From assembly GCA_964036315.1 (NCBI GenBank), contig OZ038478.1, positions 147,385,164 to 147,449,163 of the forward strand: a stretch of 64,000 nucleotides of DNA. Reading direction: 5' to 3'. A model generated the notes under the pieces. It saw only the letters and a list, made by a program, of their open reading frames with translations. It was not told the origin of the DNA and ran no database searches. Made by a program: the position numbers and the translations under genes. The stretch is from Acanthosepion esculentum. Taxonomy: Eukaryota; Mollusca; Cephalopoda; Sepiida; Sepiidae. Positions 36,238-46,763 of this stretch are shown piece after piece (position 1 is the first letter of the stretch; every line of letters begins with the position of its first letter).

Positions 36238-36255
36238 GGTCGATTTTTGGCGCCA
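36238..36255 (-). other. Primer-binding-site-like sequence after the LTR
   Basis: Minus strand TGGCGCC directly at the LTR end, then about 11 unrelated bases and CACGTGGGGC. The two halves together resemble a tRNA-Lys-type primer site with an insertion. The same arrangement occurs at 43549, 48418 and 52249. Primer use is inferred. Confidence 0.45.
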
Positions 36256-36513
36256 ACATTATTCCTCTCCTTGGCTGGCCTCCATACACACTAACCCCAA
36301 CTGGCTGCACATTATTCGCGAAGATCGAGTGGGGATTTGTTTCTCTCTCCTCGTTCACCTAGGGTTTGTATGGAGAGGACATGATAACTTTTACCACTTC
36401 CATTTCCCGCCCTCAACGGCCTCCACACAACTGACCTCCGCTGTCCGTGGCCGATGGGTTGCAGAGAGGGTTGAGGTGCCTCCCCTTCTTGCCTTCTACG
36501 ACACCTCGTCACA
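36256..36513 (-). repeat. LTR-like block between units 4 and 5
   Basis: 258 bp from TGTGACGAGG (36513) to the base before TGGCGCC (36255). It is preceded on the minus strand by the polypurine tract AAAGGGAGGGGG and followed by a primer-site-like sequence. A terminal CA is not evident. All four copies have exactly this length. Confidence 0.7.
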
Positions 36514-36523
36514 CCCCCTCCCT

Positions 36524-36990
36524 TTAAGAGAAGAAAAGAGGAAATGAAAAGGTTCGATCTGTTACTTTCTCTTCCTCGGTTAAGGGCACCGCCCAGTAAC
36601 TCTTCAACTTGTCGCATTTCGTGATGTACGTAGCATGCAGAACTACACGCGGGGAATTGGGAAACAATCCGCTTTGGTCACCGCGTTGACCTTCCTGTAA
36701 TCCGAGCAGAATCTCATAGTCCCATCTTCCTGTCCTCCCAATACACAGGGTGAAGCCCAAGCGCTATCACTTGGTTCTATGATCTCGTTTTCTAGCATGT
36801 ACTCGTTATCCTCCTTCATCAGCTTCATCTTCCGCGGGTTTAGCCCATAAAGATGTTTATTTATCGGCGTTCCTCGAGTTCCCTCTACGTCATGCTGCAT
36901 CATCGTTGTTTTTCTAGGGACGTCTGAGAACAGTCCTGGGTATCCCTTTATCGGTTTTTCTAAATCGTCTCGCTCAGAACCTGACAAGTG
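36524..36990 (-). pseudogene. Unit 4 family B RT N-terminal segment, second copy
   Basis: Begins LSGSERDDLEKPIKGYPGLF and reads SDVPRKTTMMQHDVEGTRG, IIEPSDSAWASPCVLGG, TMRFCSDYRKVNAVTK and SYWAVPLTEEE. It then leaves RT at KVTDRTFSFPLFFS and reaches the polypurine tract. A frameshift near FPIPRV separates the two halves. It is the second of two direct RT N-terminal copies, 1023 bp apart in unit 2. Confidence 0.8.
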
Positions 36991-37031
36991 AACCAGTTTT
37001 TCTCCAAGGCCATTCAGAATCGCCGAGTTCT

Positions 37032-37523
37032 TTAACTTAAGGGGTGGATCCTTCCAGTCTGCCCCTCCTCCTTCGTCTCGACATCTTCAACCGACCGGTC
37101 TTCACTCGTCCCCTTTTTCAGTAAGTCGGTTAGGGGCGCTTCCCTTCCAGAAACATTTTTACAAAACCTTCTGTAATAGCCTGCCATCCCGAGAAATCTC
37201 CTCAGTTCTCTAACTGTTTTAGGGGTGGGATAGTCCTGTATGTCTTGGGTTTTCGCCGCACTTGGCGTAACTTTCCCGTAGCCAACAGTATGCCCAAGGT
37301 ACTTGACTGTAGCCGCCCCGAATTCACTCTTCATCAGATTGATGGTTAATTTTGCTGCGTCCAGCATCTGAATTACTTCCTTTTGGGTGTCAACATGGTC
37401 TTCCCATGTGTTGCTGTAGACAACAATGTCGTCGATGTAGGCGTTTACTACTTCTATGCCGGCGAGACATTTGGTTATTAGCCTCATAAATGTAGCCTGG
37501 GAATTCTTCATCCCGAAAGGCAT
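37032..37523 (-). CDS. Unit 4 family B RT catalytic half
   Basis: Reads MPFGMKNSQATFMRL, the catalytic AYIDDIVVY box, FGAATVKYLGHTVGYG and LRRFLGMAGYYRRFC, then an acidic linker. One C is missing near 37050 compared with unit 2, so the frame is lost in the linker before the second RT N-terminal copy. A stop just upstream (YYRIMPFG region) separates it from RT N-terminal copy 1. Confidence 0.85.
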   Translation of the reverse strand: MPFGMKNSQATFMRLITKCLAGIEVVNAYIDDIVVYSNTWEDHVDTQKEVIQMLDAAKLTINLMKSEFGAATVKYLGHTVGYGKVTPSAAKTQDIQDYPTPKTVRELRRFLGMAGYYRRFCKNVSGREAPLTDLLKKGTSEDRSVEDVETKEEGQTGRIHPLS

Positions 37524-37601
37524 TATCCGATATTAATAGGCTCCACCTGGGACTACAAATGCAGAGATGGCCTTGGCTTCTTCGGTTAAGGGCACCGCCC
37601 A

Positions 37602-38018
37602 CTAACCCCTCAACAGGTGGCATTTCGTGTTGTGCTTATTATGACCTATTCCATAGATGCAGTCCTCCACTCGGTGAATTGGGAAACAATCCGCTTTGGT
37701 CCCCGCGTTTACCTTCCTGTAGTCCGTGCAGAATCTCATAGTCCCATCTTCCTTTCCTCCCAATACACAGGGTGAAGCCCAAGCGCTATCACTGGGTTCT
37801 ATGATCTCATTTTCTAGCATGTACTCGATTTCCTCCTTCATCAGCTTCATTATCCGCGTGTTTAGCCTATAATGATGTTGATTTATCGGCATTCCTCGAG
37901 TTAACTCTACGTCATGCTGCATCATCGTTGTTTTTCTAGGGACGTCTGAGAACAGTCCTGGGTATCCCTTTATCAGTTTTTCTAAATCGTCTCGCTCAGA
38001 ACCTGACAAGTGATTCAT
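37602..38018 (-). pseudogene. Unit 4 family B RT N-terminal segment, first copy
   Basis: 138 codons: MNHLSGSERDDLEKLIKGY, ELTRGMPINQHHYRLN, EPSDSAWASPCVLGGKEDGT, FCTDYRKVNAGTKADCF, VEDCIYGIGHNKHNTKC. It differs from copy 2 at diagnostic sites (GKEDG/FCTDY here, GQEDG/FCSDY there). Confidence 0.8.
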
Positions 38019-38076
38019 TTTTTTTCAGCCGATCCACGTACGCTGATGCTTCTTTGGGTAAGTCCTCTTGTTCTAT

Positions 38077-38590
38077 TCATCGCTCCTTTGCTATCTGTAA
38101 CGGTCCTCTCACTGATCGTCCGTACAGCAACTCAAAGGGGCTGAACCCTAATGATTCTTGCACTGCGCTCGTCGCAGCGAATAGCACGAAGGGTAATGCA
38201 CACTCCCAATCCTGCTTCTGCTCCGAGCAGTGTGCTCTTAACATATTCTTTACGGTGGAATGAAATCTTTCCAGCGCTCTCTGGAACTGAGGGTGGTAGG
38301 CGCTACAGCGAACATGTATCACCCCTTACTGCTTGGTCACCCTTCAACCACTTGGTCACCCTTCAACCACTTTCCTCGTGGATATTGTCCTTAACGGAAT
38401 AGCCTCTGGGAACCTTGTTGCTGTGCACAATAGCGTCAGGATGTACTTGTTCCCTGCTTTCGTTTGGGGCAGAGGGCCCACGCAATCCATCATGACCCGT
38501 CTGAAGGTTTCCTCCATTGCTGGTATCGGCTTTAATGGCCCGGGGGGAATCTTCTGGTTTGGCTTACCAATGTTTTGGCATACCTTACAT
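38077..38590 (-). pseudogene. Unit 4 family B integrase piece
   Basis: Starts at the A/B junction (about 38591) with the zinc-region end CQNIGKPNQK, then the core start (MMDCVGPLPQ in the intact register). After a deletion it continues as SAYHPQFQRALERFHSTVK (catalytic Glu) to SPFELLYGRSVRGPLQIAKER at 38077. A tandem 19-bp repeat (GGTCACCCTTCAACCACTT twice, 38336-38373) marks the deletion point. The second catalytic Asp region is missing. Confidence 0.75.
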
Positions 38591-39409
38591 GAATAAGTCG
38601 TGGAAGTTTCGGATGAGATGGGTTACTTCCTTCTTTTCGTCGTGGGTTAAGTGATTTAACTTAGACGAAATATTTGATAGTATTTCTGAATTCGTTAACC
38701 TCAGGGAATGATCCGTTTTCTGCAGGACTTCTGGGTGTACGTCTCCATGACTGGAGGCATAGAGGGGTCCATCTACGGCTAGGATAGGGCTTGGTTTCTC
38801 TCTCTCGTAATATGGTTTGAGCATATTAATGTGGCACATTTGTGTTCCTTTACTTCGGTGTGGAGTGTTCACAATGAAGTTGAGGTCGCTAACCTTCCGA
38901 GAAATTTCGTAAGGACCATGAAATCGAGACTTCGGTGGTTGACCGGACAACGGTAACAGCACCAGTACTTTGTCTCCGACATCGTAACTTCTTCGAATGG
39001 TGTTTCGATCGTACTGTCTCTTCATCTTGTTCTGGACTGTTTTAAGTTTCTCTCGTGCCAATTCATAAGCCTCGTGCAATCGGGTTCGAAAACGGGATAC
39101 ATATTCTAAAATCGATTCGTTTGTGGGGGTTTCTTGTAACAATCTTCCGTTTAACATAGACAAAGGTCCCCGCACTGTGTGTCCGAATACTAATTCGAAC
39201 GGGCTGAATTCCAGTGATTCTTGTGGCGCGACTCTCGCGGCAAATATCAAGAACGGGAAACCTTCGTCCCAATCTTTCTGACGATCTGAGCTGTATGTCC
39301 GGATCATCGTTTTTAGAGTAGAGTGAAATCGCTCTAGAGCTCCTTGAGATTGGGGATGATATGCACTCGACCAATCATCCTGGGCGGGTGTGTGTGTGTG
39401 GGCCTCCAC
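38591..39409 (-). CDS. Unit 4 family A integrase C-half, truncated RT start
   Basis: Same as the first 272 codons of the unit 5 integrase-RT frame: SSAYHPQSQGALERFHST, GPYEISRKVSD, HINMLKPYYERE. The frame is cut in RT at NFHDLF, where it joins family B sequence at the shared breakpoint. Confidence 0.85.
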
Positions 39410-39469
39410 TTCAGCATTAAGATGTCGTTCTCGACCTAATATCCTGATGGTACCTTGTTCAATTCTTCC

Positions 39470-40362
39470 TCAGGTAACGTTTCTTCGAACAGGGGGGGCG
39501 ATTTGGCTATCCTCTCTCTGTTCGATTGCCATAGACCTTTCTATGGTGGGTATGACATCTGTTGTTTCCTTCTGCGGGTTAGGGCTTGATGTCGGAATCT
39601 GTTCGAGCATAGGGTTCGATCCTATCTCATGGCCTAAGCAAGTTTGGGAGAGGTCAACTACCTCGTCCCCTTCGTCCTCGCTTTCCATTCTGGCACTCGT
39701 CTCCTCGGCTCTCTTCCTCGCATTCGCTCGGGTCACCACACATGATGGGAATATTCCAGGATGCATTTCCTCGATCTTCTCAGTCTCCTCTGAGACGCTC
39801 GGTTTTTCCACCACTCTTGGATGGGGTACAACTCTTTCTCCAGCCAGGTCATTTCCCAGTAACATCGATATACCTTTCATAGGCATACTATCAACCACTC
39901 CGATGACTATAGTTCCACATACTATATCAGAGTCAAGGGAGATCCGGTGAAGCGGGACACTGACAAAACCACTTCCTACCCCTTGTATAACTACTCGTTC
40001 GCCCGTGGCTGTCTCTGATCCGCGTGGCATGTCTTCTTCGACTATCAGAGATTGGGTCGCTCCTGTGTCTCTTAGGATTTTGATTTTAACCCTATTCGTG
40101 GGGTTATCCACCGGACATACGGAGCCGTCCGACACAAATGGTTTGTATTCCTCTCTGATTTGACCTTTGATCTTTCTGCTGAGATCCATATGCGACGATA
40201 TAAACCCTTGTGGTTTATTCGACACTCCACTTCTGTGTTCGGCACTTTTCTTCGCGAAACAATTCGCCGCCATGTGTCCTACTTTCCCACTCTAGTAACA
40301 CGTCATGTTTTTCCCTACTTCCGTCCGTCGCGGGGTAAAAGATTGAGAATCAAACCGTTTAC
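39470..40362 (-). pseudogene. Unit 4 family A Gag end plus protease, zinc knuckle broken
   Basis: Protease is present (ILRDTGATQSLI, LLGNDLAG) and the frame runs to the G-tract (7 G) at 39494-39500. The zinc knuckle has a TAG stop in place of part of CYYCG (near 40293). The 5' end starts abruptly at KRFDSQSFTP, where unit 3 was fused to it by deletion. Confidence 0.8.
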
Positions 40363-40993
40363 CTGGGTATCCCTTTATCAGTTTTTCTAAATCGTCTCGC
40401 TCAGAACCTGACAAGTGATTCATTTTTTTTCAGCCGATCCACGTATGCTGATGCTTCTTTGGGTAAGTCCTCTTGTTCTATTCATCGCTCCTTTGCTATC
40501 TGTAACGGTGCTCTCACTGATCGTCCGTACAGCAACTCAAAGGGGCTGAACCCTAATGATTCTTGCACTGCGCTCGTCGCAGCGCATAGCACGAAGGGTA
40601 ATGCACACTCCCAATCCTGCTTCTGCTCCGCGCAGTGTGCTCTTAACATATTCTTTACGGTGGAATGAAATCTTTCCAGCGCTCTCTGGAACTGAGGGTG
40701 GTAGGCGCTACAGCGAACATGTATCACCCCTAACTGCTTGGTCACCCTTCAACCACTTGGTCACCCTTCAACCACTTTCCTCGTGGATATTGTCCTTAAC
40801 GGAATAGCCTCTGGGAACCTTGTTGCTGTGCACAATAGCGTCAGGATGTACTTGTTCCCTGCTTTCGTTTGGGGCAGAGGGCCCACGCAATCCATCATGA
40901 CCCGGCTGAAGGTTTCCTCCATTGCTGGTATCGGCTTTAATGGCCCGGGGGAATCTTCTGGTTTGGCTTACCAATGTTTTGGCATACCTTACA
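40363..40993 (-). pseudogene. Unit 3 family B integrase piece and RT stub
   Basis: Family B integrase as in other units (SAYHPQFQRALERFHSTVK, ELLYGRSVRAPLQIAKER), with the doubled 19-bp repeat. It continues into RT N-terminal copy 1, which stops after LEKLIKGYPG at 40363 because a deletion joins it to the unit 4 Gag. RT, polypurine tract, LTR and leader of this unit are gone. Confidence 0.8.
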
Positions 40994-41814
40994 TGAATAA
41001 GTCGTGGAAGTTTCGGATGAGATGGGTTACTTCCTTCTTTTCGTCGTGGGTTAAGTGATTTAACTTAGACAAAATATTTGATAGTATTTCTGAATTCGTT
41101 AACCTCAGGGAATGATCCGTTTTCTGCAGGACTTCTGGGTGTACGTCTGCATGACTGGAGGCATAGAGGGGTCCATCTACGGCTAGGATAGGGCTTGGTT
41201 TCTCTCTCTCGTAATATGGTTTGAGCATATTAATGTGGCACATTTGTTATTCCTTTACTTCGGTGTGGAGTGTTCACAATGAAGTTGAGGTCGCTAACCT
41301 TCCGAGAAATTTCGTAAGGACCATGAAATCGAGACTTCGGTGGTTGACCGGACAACGGTAACAGCACCAGTACTTTGTCTCCGACATCGTAACTTCTTCG
41401 AATGGTGTTTCGATCGTAATGTCTCTTCATCTTGTTCTGGACTGTTTTAAGTTTCTCTCGTGCCAATTCATAAGCCTCGTGCAATCGGGTTCGAAAACGG
41501 GATACATATTCTAAAATCGATTCGTTTGTGGGGGTTTCTTGTAACCATCTTCCGTTTAACATAGACAAAGGTCCCCGCACTGTGTGTCCGAATACTAATT
41601 CGAACGGGCTGAATTCCAGTGATTCTTGTGGCGCGTCTCTCGCGGCAAATATCAAGAACGGGAAACCTTCGTCCCAATCTTTCTGATGATCTGAGCAGTA
41701 TGCCCGGATCATCGTTTTTAGAGTAGAGTGAAATCGCTCTAGAGCTCCTTGAGATTGGGGATGATATGCACTCGACCAATCATCCTGGGCGGGTGTGTGT
41801 GTGGGGGCCTCCAC
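40994..41814 (-). pseudogene. Unit 3 family A integrase C-half, frameshifted
   Basis: Same content as the other units, but a two-base insertion near 41247 (TTGTTATTCC for TTGTGTTCC) splits the frame between RSKG and MCHINMLKPYYERE. Also Q-to-H in KMKRHYDRN. The A/B junction is at about 40994. Confidence 0.85.
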
Positions 41815-43097
41815 TTCAGCATTAAGATGTCGTTCTCAACGTAATATCCTGATGGTACCTTGTTCAATTCTTCCTCAGGTAACGTTTCTTCGAACAGGGG
41901 GGGGGCGATTTGGCTATCCTCTCTCTGTTCGATTGCCATAGACCTTTCTATGGTGGGTATGACATCTGTTGTTTCCTTCCGCGGGTTAGGGCTTGATGTC
42001 GGAATCTGTTCGAGCATAGGGTTCGATCCTATCTCATGGCCTAAGCAAGTTTGGGAGATGTCAACTACCTCGTCCCCTTCGTCCTCGCTTTCCATTCTGG
42101 TCTCCTCGGCTCTCTTCCTCGCATTCGCTCGGGTCACCACACATGCTGGGAATATTCCAGGATGCATTTCCTCGATCTTCTCAGTCTCCTCTGAGACGCT
42201 CGGTTTTTCCACCACTCTTGGATGGGGTACAACTCTTTCTCCAGCCAGGTCATTTCCCAGTAACATCGATATACCTTTCATAGGCAGACTATCAACCACT
42301 CCGATGACTATAGTTCCACATACTATATCAGAGTCAAGGGAGATCCGGTGAAGCGGGACACTGACAAAACCACTTCCTACCCCTTGTATAACTACTCGTT
42401 CGCCCGTGGCTGTCTCTGATCCGCGTGGCATGTCTTCTTCGACTATCAGAGATTGGGTCGCTCCTGTGTCTCTTAGGATTTTGATTTTAACCCTCTTCGT
42501 GGGGTTATACACCGGACATACGGAGCCGTCCGACACAAATGGTTTGTATTCCTCTCTGATTTGACCTTTGATCTTCCTGCTGAGATCCATATGCGACGAT
42601 ATAAACCGTTGTGGTTTATTCGACACTCCACTTCTGTGTTCGGCACTTTTCTTCGCGAAACAATTCGCTGCCATGTGTCCTACCTTCCCACAGTAGTAAC
42701 ACGTCATGTTTTTCCCTCCTTCCGTCCGTCGGGGGGTAAAAGATTGAGAATCAAACCGTTTACTTTTCGGGCTGTTCGGGCTGTTCGGGCGATGTGGGTA
42801 GTTGGCCTGACCAGGTCTTGTCCTCGGACCAGCGCTAGCCATTACTCGAGGCTTTGTGCTTCTCCCATATTCAGATGGGTCCTCTGATTTATTCCTGCCT
42901 CGCTTATGCGTTAGTGAATATTCATCTGCGAGGGTAGCCATCTCATAGGCTGTGTCGACATGTTTCTCATAGAGACATAAAATAATCAGAGAAAAACAAC
43001 GCATGTACATATTCATACATATATTTACATAATGAAAAACAGTTATCAACAAAACATACAAAATGTCATAAAGATTATATCTATATAGCCTGGCCAT
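41739..43097 (-). CDS. Unit 3 family A Gag end, protease and integrase lead-in in one frame
   Basis: The longest Gag-protease frame of the array (452 codons). Here the G-tract is 9 long and the frame passes through it into LPEEELNKVPSGYYVENDIL and MLKW, the start of the integrase module. It then hits the integrase deletion and reads out of frame. Knuckle CYYCGKVGHMAANC and protease ILRDTGATQSLI are intact. A two-codon deletion (AEETRMESE for AEETSARMESE) is specific to this unit. Confidence 0.85.
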   Translation of the reverse strand: MARLYRYNLYDILYVLLITVFHYVNICMNMYMRCFSLIILCLYEKHVDTAYEMATLADEYSLTHKRGRNKSEDPSEYGRSTKPRVMASAGPRTRPGQANYPHRPNSPNSPKSKRFDSQSFTPRRTEGGKNMTCYYCGKVGHMAANCFAKKSAEHRSGVSNKPQRFISSHMDLSRKIKGQIREEYKPFVSDGSVCPVYNPTKRVKIKILRDTGATQSLIVEEDMPRGSETATGERVVIQGVGSGFVSVPLHRISLDSDIVCGTIVIGVVDSLPMKGISMLLGNDLAGERVVPHPRVVEKPSVSEETEKIEEMHPGIFPACVVTRANARKRAEETRMESEDEGDEVVDISQTCLGHEIGSNPMLEQIPTSSPNPRKETTDVIPTIERSMAIEQREDSQIAPPLFEETLPEEELNKVPSGYYVENDILMLKWRPPHTHPPRMIGRVHIIPNLKEL

Positions 43098-43114
43098 GGC
43101 TAACGTCTTTTATC

Positions 43115-43117
<3 letters not shown>

Positions 43118-43194
<77 letters not shown>
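43118..43194 (+). repeat. (TA)n tract in the unit 3 leader
   Basis: About 75 bp TA. Confidence 0.95.
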
Positions 43195-43195
<1 letters not shown>

Positions 43196-43549
43196 ATCCT
43201 TTCTTTCTTTTTCTTCTTTGAGACATGTGCATTTACAGATCTTTTCTTTTTCTCTTTTTTTTTCTTGGAAAATAAATCTTGTCACTAGGGTTTCGTTTGT
43301 TCGATTTTCCCTTCTCTTTTTCTTTTCTAAGGCCCGTTAACCTTTTCATAGGATATAATTTCGGAAATGGAAGTACTTATCTTATTCCCTTTTCTAAGGG
43401 GGATTTGTCTTCTCTGTGGCGAGTCTATTTACGGGGCGCTGGGTGTGCCTCGGAGTTATGATATCTTCGATCCTACCTCGGCGAACATCGGCTCATAACT
43501 GATTTTTAACTTCCACAACATGCCCCACGTGGGTCGATTTTTGGCGCCA

Positions 43550-43807
43550 ACATTATTCCTCTCCTTGGCTGGCCTCCATACACACTAACCCCAACTGGCT
43601 AGACATTATTCGCGAAGATCGAGTGGGGATTTGTTTCTCTCTCCTCGTTCACCTAGGGTTTGTATGGAGAGGACATGATAACTTTTACCACTTGCATTTC
43701 CCGCCCTCAACGGCCTCCACACAACTGACCTCCGCTGTCCGTGGCCGATGGGTTGCAAAGAGGGTTGAGGTGCCTCCCCTTCTTGCCTTCTACGACACCT
43801 CGTCACA
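43550..43807 (-). repeat. LTR-like block between units 2 and 3
   Basis: 258 bp, TGTGACGAGG start at 43807 after a polypurine tract. TGGCGCC primer-site-like sequence follows at 43549. Confidence 0.7.
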
Positions 43808-43817
43808 CCCCCTCCCT

Positions 43818-44818
43818 TTAAGAGAAGAAAAGAGGAAATGAAAAGGTTCGATCTGTTACTTTCGCTTCCTCGGTTAAGGGCACCGCCCAGTAACTATTCA
43901 ACTTGTCGCATTTCGTGATGTACTTAGCATGCAGTCCTACACGCGGGGAATTGGGAAACAATCCGCTTTGGTCACCGCGTTGACCTTCCTGTAATCCGAG
44001 CAGAATCTCATAGTCCCATCTTCCTGTCCTCCCAATACACAGGGTGAAGCCCAAGCGCTATCACTTGGTTCTATGATCTCGTTTTCTAGCATGTACTCGT
44101 TATCCTCCTTCATCAGCTTCATCTTCCGCGGGTTTAGCCCATAAAGATGTTGATTTATCGGCGTTCCTCGAGATCCCTCTACGTCATGCTGCATCATCGT
44201 TGTTTTTCTAGGGACGTCTGAGAACAGTCCTGGGTATCCCTTTATCGGTTTTTCTAAATCGTCTCGCTCAGAACCTGACAAGTGAACCAGTTTTTCTCCA
44301 AGGCCATTCAGAATCGCCGAGTTCTTTAACTTAAGGGGTGGATCCTTCCCAGTCTGCCCCTCCTCCTTCGTCTCGACATCTTCAACCGACCGGTCTTCAC
44401 TCGTCCCCTTTTTCAGTAAGTCGGTTAGGGGCGCTTCCCTTCCAGAAACATTTTTACAAAACCTTCTGTAATAGCCTGCCATCCCGAGAAATCTCCTCAG
44501 TTCTCTAACTGTTTTAGGGGTGGGATAGTCCTGTATGTCTTGGGTTTTCGCCGCACTTGGCGTAACTTTCCCGTAGCCAACAGTATGCCCAAGGTACTTG
44601 ACTGTAGCCGCCCCGAATTCACTCTTCATCAGATTGATGGTTAATTTTGCTGCGTCAAGCATCTCAATTACTTCCTTTTGGGTGTCAACATGGTCTTCCC
44701 ATGTGTTGCTGTAGACAACAATGTCGTCGATGTAGGCGTTTACTACTTCTATGCCGGCGAGACATTTGGTTATTAGCCTCATAAATGTAGCCTGGGAATT
44801 CTTCATCCCGAAAGGCAT
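43818..44818 (-). CDS. Unit 2 family B RT catalytic half fused in frame to a second RT N-terminus
   Basis: The 293-codon frame 44818-43937 holds the RT catalytic half (MPFGMKNSQATF, AYIDDIVVY, LRRFLGMAGYYRRFC), an acidic linker (VEDVETKEEGQTGKD) and then RT N-terminal copy 2 (LSGSERDDLEKPIKGYPGLF, DSAWASPCVLGG, FCSDYRKVNAVTK). It is continued after a frameshift by YITKCDKLNSYWAVPLTEEA to 43818. RT C-half before RT N-half is the product of the 1023-bp direct duplication, which preserves the frame (341 codons). Confidence 0.85.
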
Positions 44819-44896
44819 TATCTGATATTAATAGGCTCCACCTGAGACTAAAAATGCAGAGATGGCCTTGGCTTCTTCGGTTAAGGGCACCGCCCA

Positions 44897-45313
44897 CTAA
44901 CCCCTCAACAGGTGGCATTTCGTGTTGTGCTTATTATGACCTATTCCATAGATGCAGTCCTCCACCCGTTGAATTGGGAAACAATCCGATTTGGTCCCCG
45001 CGTTTACCTTCCTGTAGTCCGTGCAGAATCTCATAGTCCCATCTTCCTTTCCTCCCAATACACAGGGTGAAGCCCAAGCGCTATCACTGGGTTCTATGAT
45101 CTCATTTTCTAGCATGTACTCGATTTCCTCCTTCATCAGCTTCATTATCCGCGTGTTTAGCCTATAATGATGTTGATTTATCGGCATTCCTCGAGTTAAC
45201 TCTACGTCATGCTGCATCATCGTTGTTTTTCTAGGGACGTCTGAGAACAGTCCTGGGTATCCCTTTATCAGTTTTTCTAAATCGTCTCGCTGAGAACCTG
45301 AGAAGTGATTCAT
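44897..45313 (-). pseudogene. Unit 2 family B RT N-terminal segment, first copy
   Basis: 138 codons, as unit 4 copy 1 (GKEDGTMRFCTDYRKVNAGTK). A stop separates it from the catalytic half at 44818. Confidence 0.8.
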
Positions 45314-45371
45314 TTTTTTTCAGCCGATCCACGTACGCTGATGCTTCTTTGGGTAAGTCCTCTTGTTCTAT

Positions 45372-45883
45372 TCATCGCTCCTTTGCTATCTGTAACGGTC
45401 CTCTCACTGATCGTCCGTACAGCAACTCAAAGGGGCTGAACCCTAATGATTCTTGCACTGCGCTCGTCACAGCGAATAGCACGAAGGGTAATGCACACTC
45501 CCAATCCTGCTTCTGCTCCGCGCAGTGTGCTCTTAACATATTCTTTACGGTGGAATGAAATCTTTCCAGCGCTCTCTGGAACTGAGGGTGGTAGGCGCTA
45601 CAGCGAACATGTATCACCCCTAACTGCTTGGTCACCCTTCAACCACTTGGGCACCCTTCAACCACTTTCCTCGTGGATATTGTCCTTAACGGAATAGCCT
45701 CTGGGAACCTTGTTGCTGTGCACAATAGCGTCAGGATGTACTTGTTCCCTGCTTTCGTTTGGGGCAGAGGGCCCACGCAATCCATCATGACCCCGCTGAA
45801 GGTTTCCTCCATTGCTGGTATCGGCTTTAATGGCCCGGGGGAATCTTCTGGTTTGGCTTACCAATGTTTTGGCATACCTTACA
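45372..45883 (-). pseudogene. Unit 2 family B integrase piece
   Basis: As unit 4: zinc-region end and core start from the A/B junction (about 45884), deletion marked by the doubled 19-bp repeat (one base different), then SAYHPQFQRALERFHSTVK to GPLQIAKER. Confidence 0.75.
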
Positions 45884-46703
45884 TGAATAAGTCGTGGAAG
45901 TTTCGGATGAGATGGGTTACTTCCTTCTTTTCGTCGTGGGTTAAGTGATTTAACTTAGACGAAATATTTGATAGTATTTCTGAATTCGTTAACCTCAGGG
46001 AATGATCCGTTTTCTGCAGGACTTCTGGGTGTACGTCTGCATGACTGGAGGCATAGAGGGGTCCATCTACGGCTAGGATAGGGCTTGGTTTCTCTCTCTC
46101 GTAATATGGTTTGAGCATATTAATGTGGCACATTTGTGTTCCTTTACTTCGGTGTGGAGTGTTCACAATGAAGTTGAGGTCGCTAACCTTCCGAGAAATT
46201 TCGTAAGGACCATGAAATCGAGACTTCGATGGTTGACCGGACAACGGTAACAGCACCAGTACTTTGTCTCCGACATCGTAACTTCTTCGAATGGTGTTTC
46301 GATCGTACTGTCTCTTCATCTTGTTCTGGACTGTTTTAAGTTTCTCTCGTGCCAATTCATAAGCCTCGTGCAATCGGGTTCGAAAACGGGATACATATTC
46401 TAAAATCGATTCGTTTGTGGGGGTTTCTTGTAACCATCTTCCGTTTAACATAGACAAAGGTCCCCGCACTGTGTGTCCGAATACTAATTCGAACGGGCTG
46501 AATTCCAGTGATTCTTGTGGCGCGTCTCTCGCGGCAAATATCAAGAACGGGAAACCTTCGTCCCAATCTTTCTGACGATCTGAGCAGTATGCCCGGATCA
46601 TCGTTTTTAGAGTAGAGTGAAATCGCTCTAGAGCTCCTTGAGATTGGGGATGATATGCACTCGACCAATCATCCTGGGCGGGTGTGTGTGTGTGGGCCTC
46701 CAC
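45884..46703 (-). CDS. Unit 2 family A integrase C-half
   Basis: 274-codon frame with SSAYHPQSQGALERFHST, FHGPYEI and HINMLKPYYERE. One P-to-S change (LSGQPSKSRF). Cut at NFHDLF by the A/B junction. Confidence 0.85.
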
Positions 46704-46763
46704 TTCAGCATTAAGATGTCGTTCTCGACCTAATATCCTGATGGTACCTTGTTCAATTCTTCC

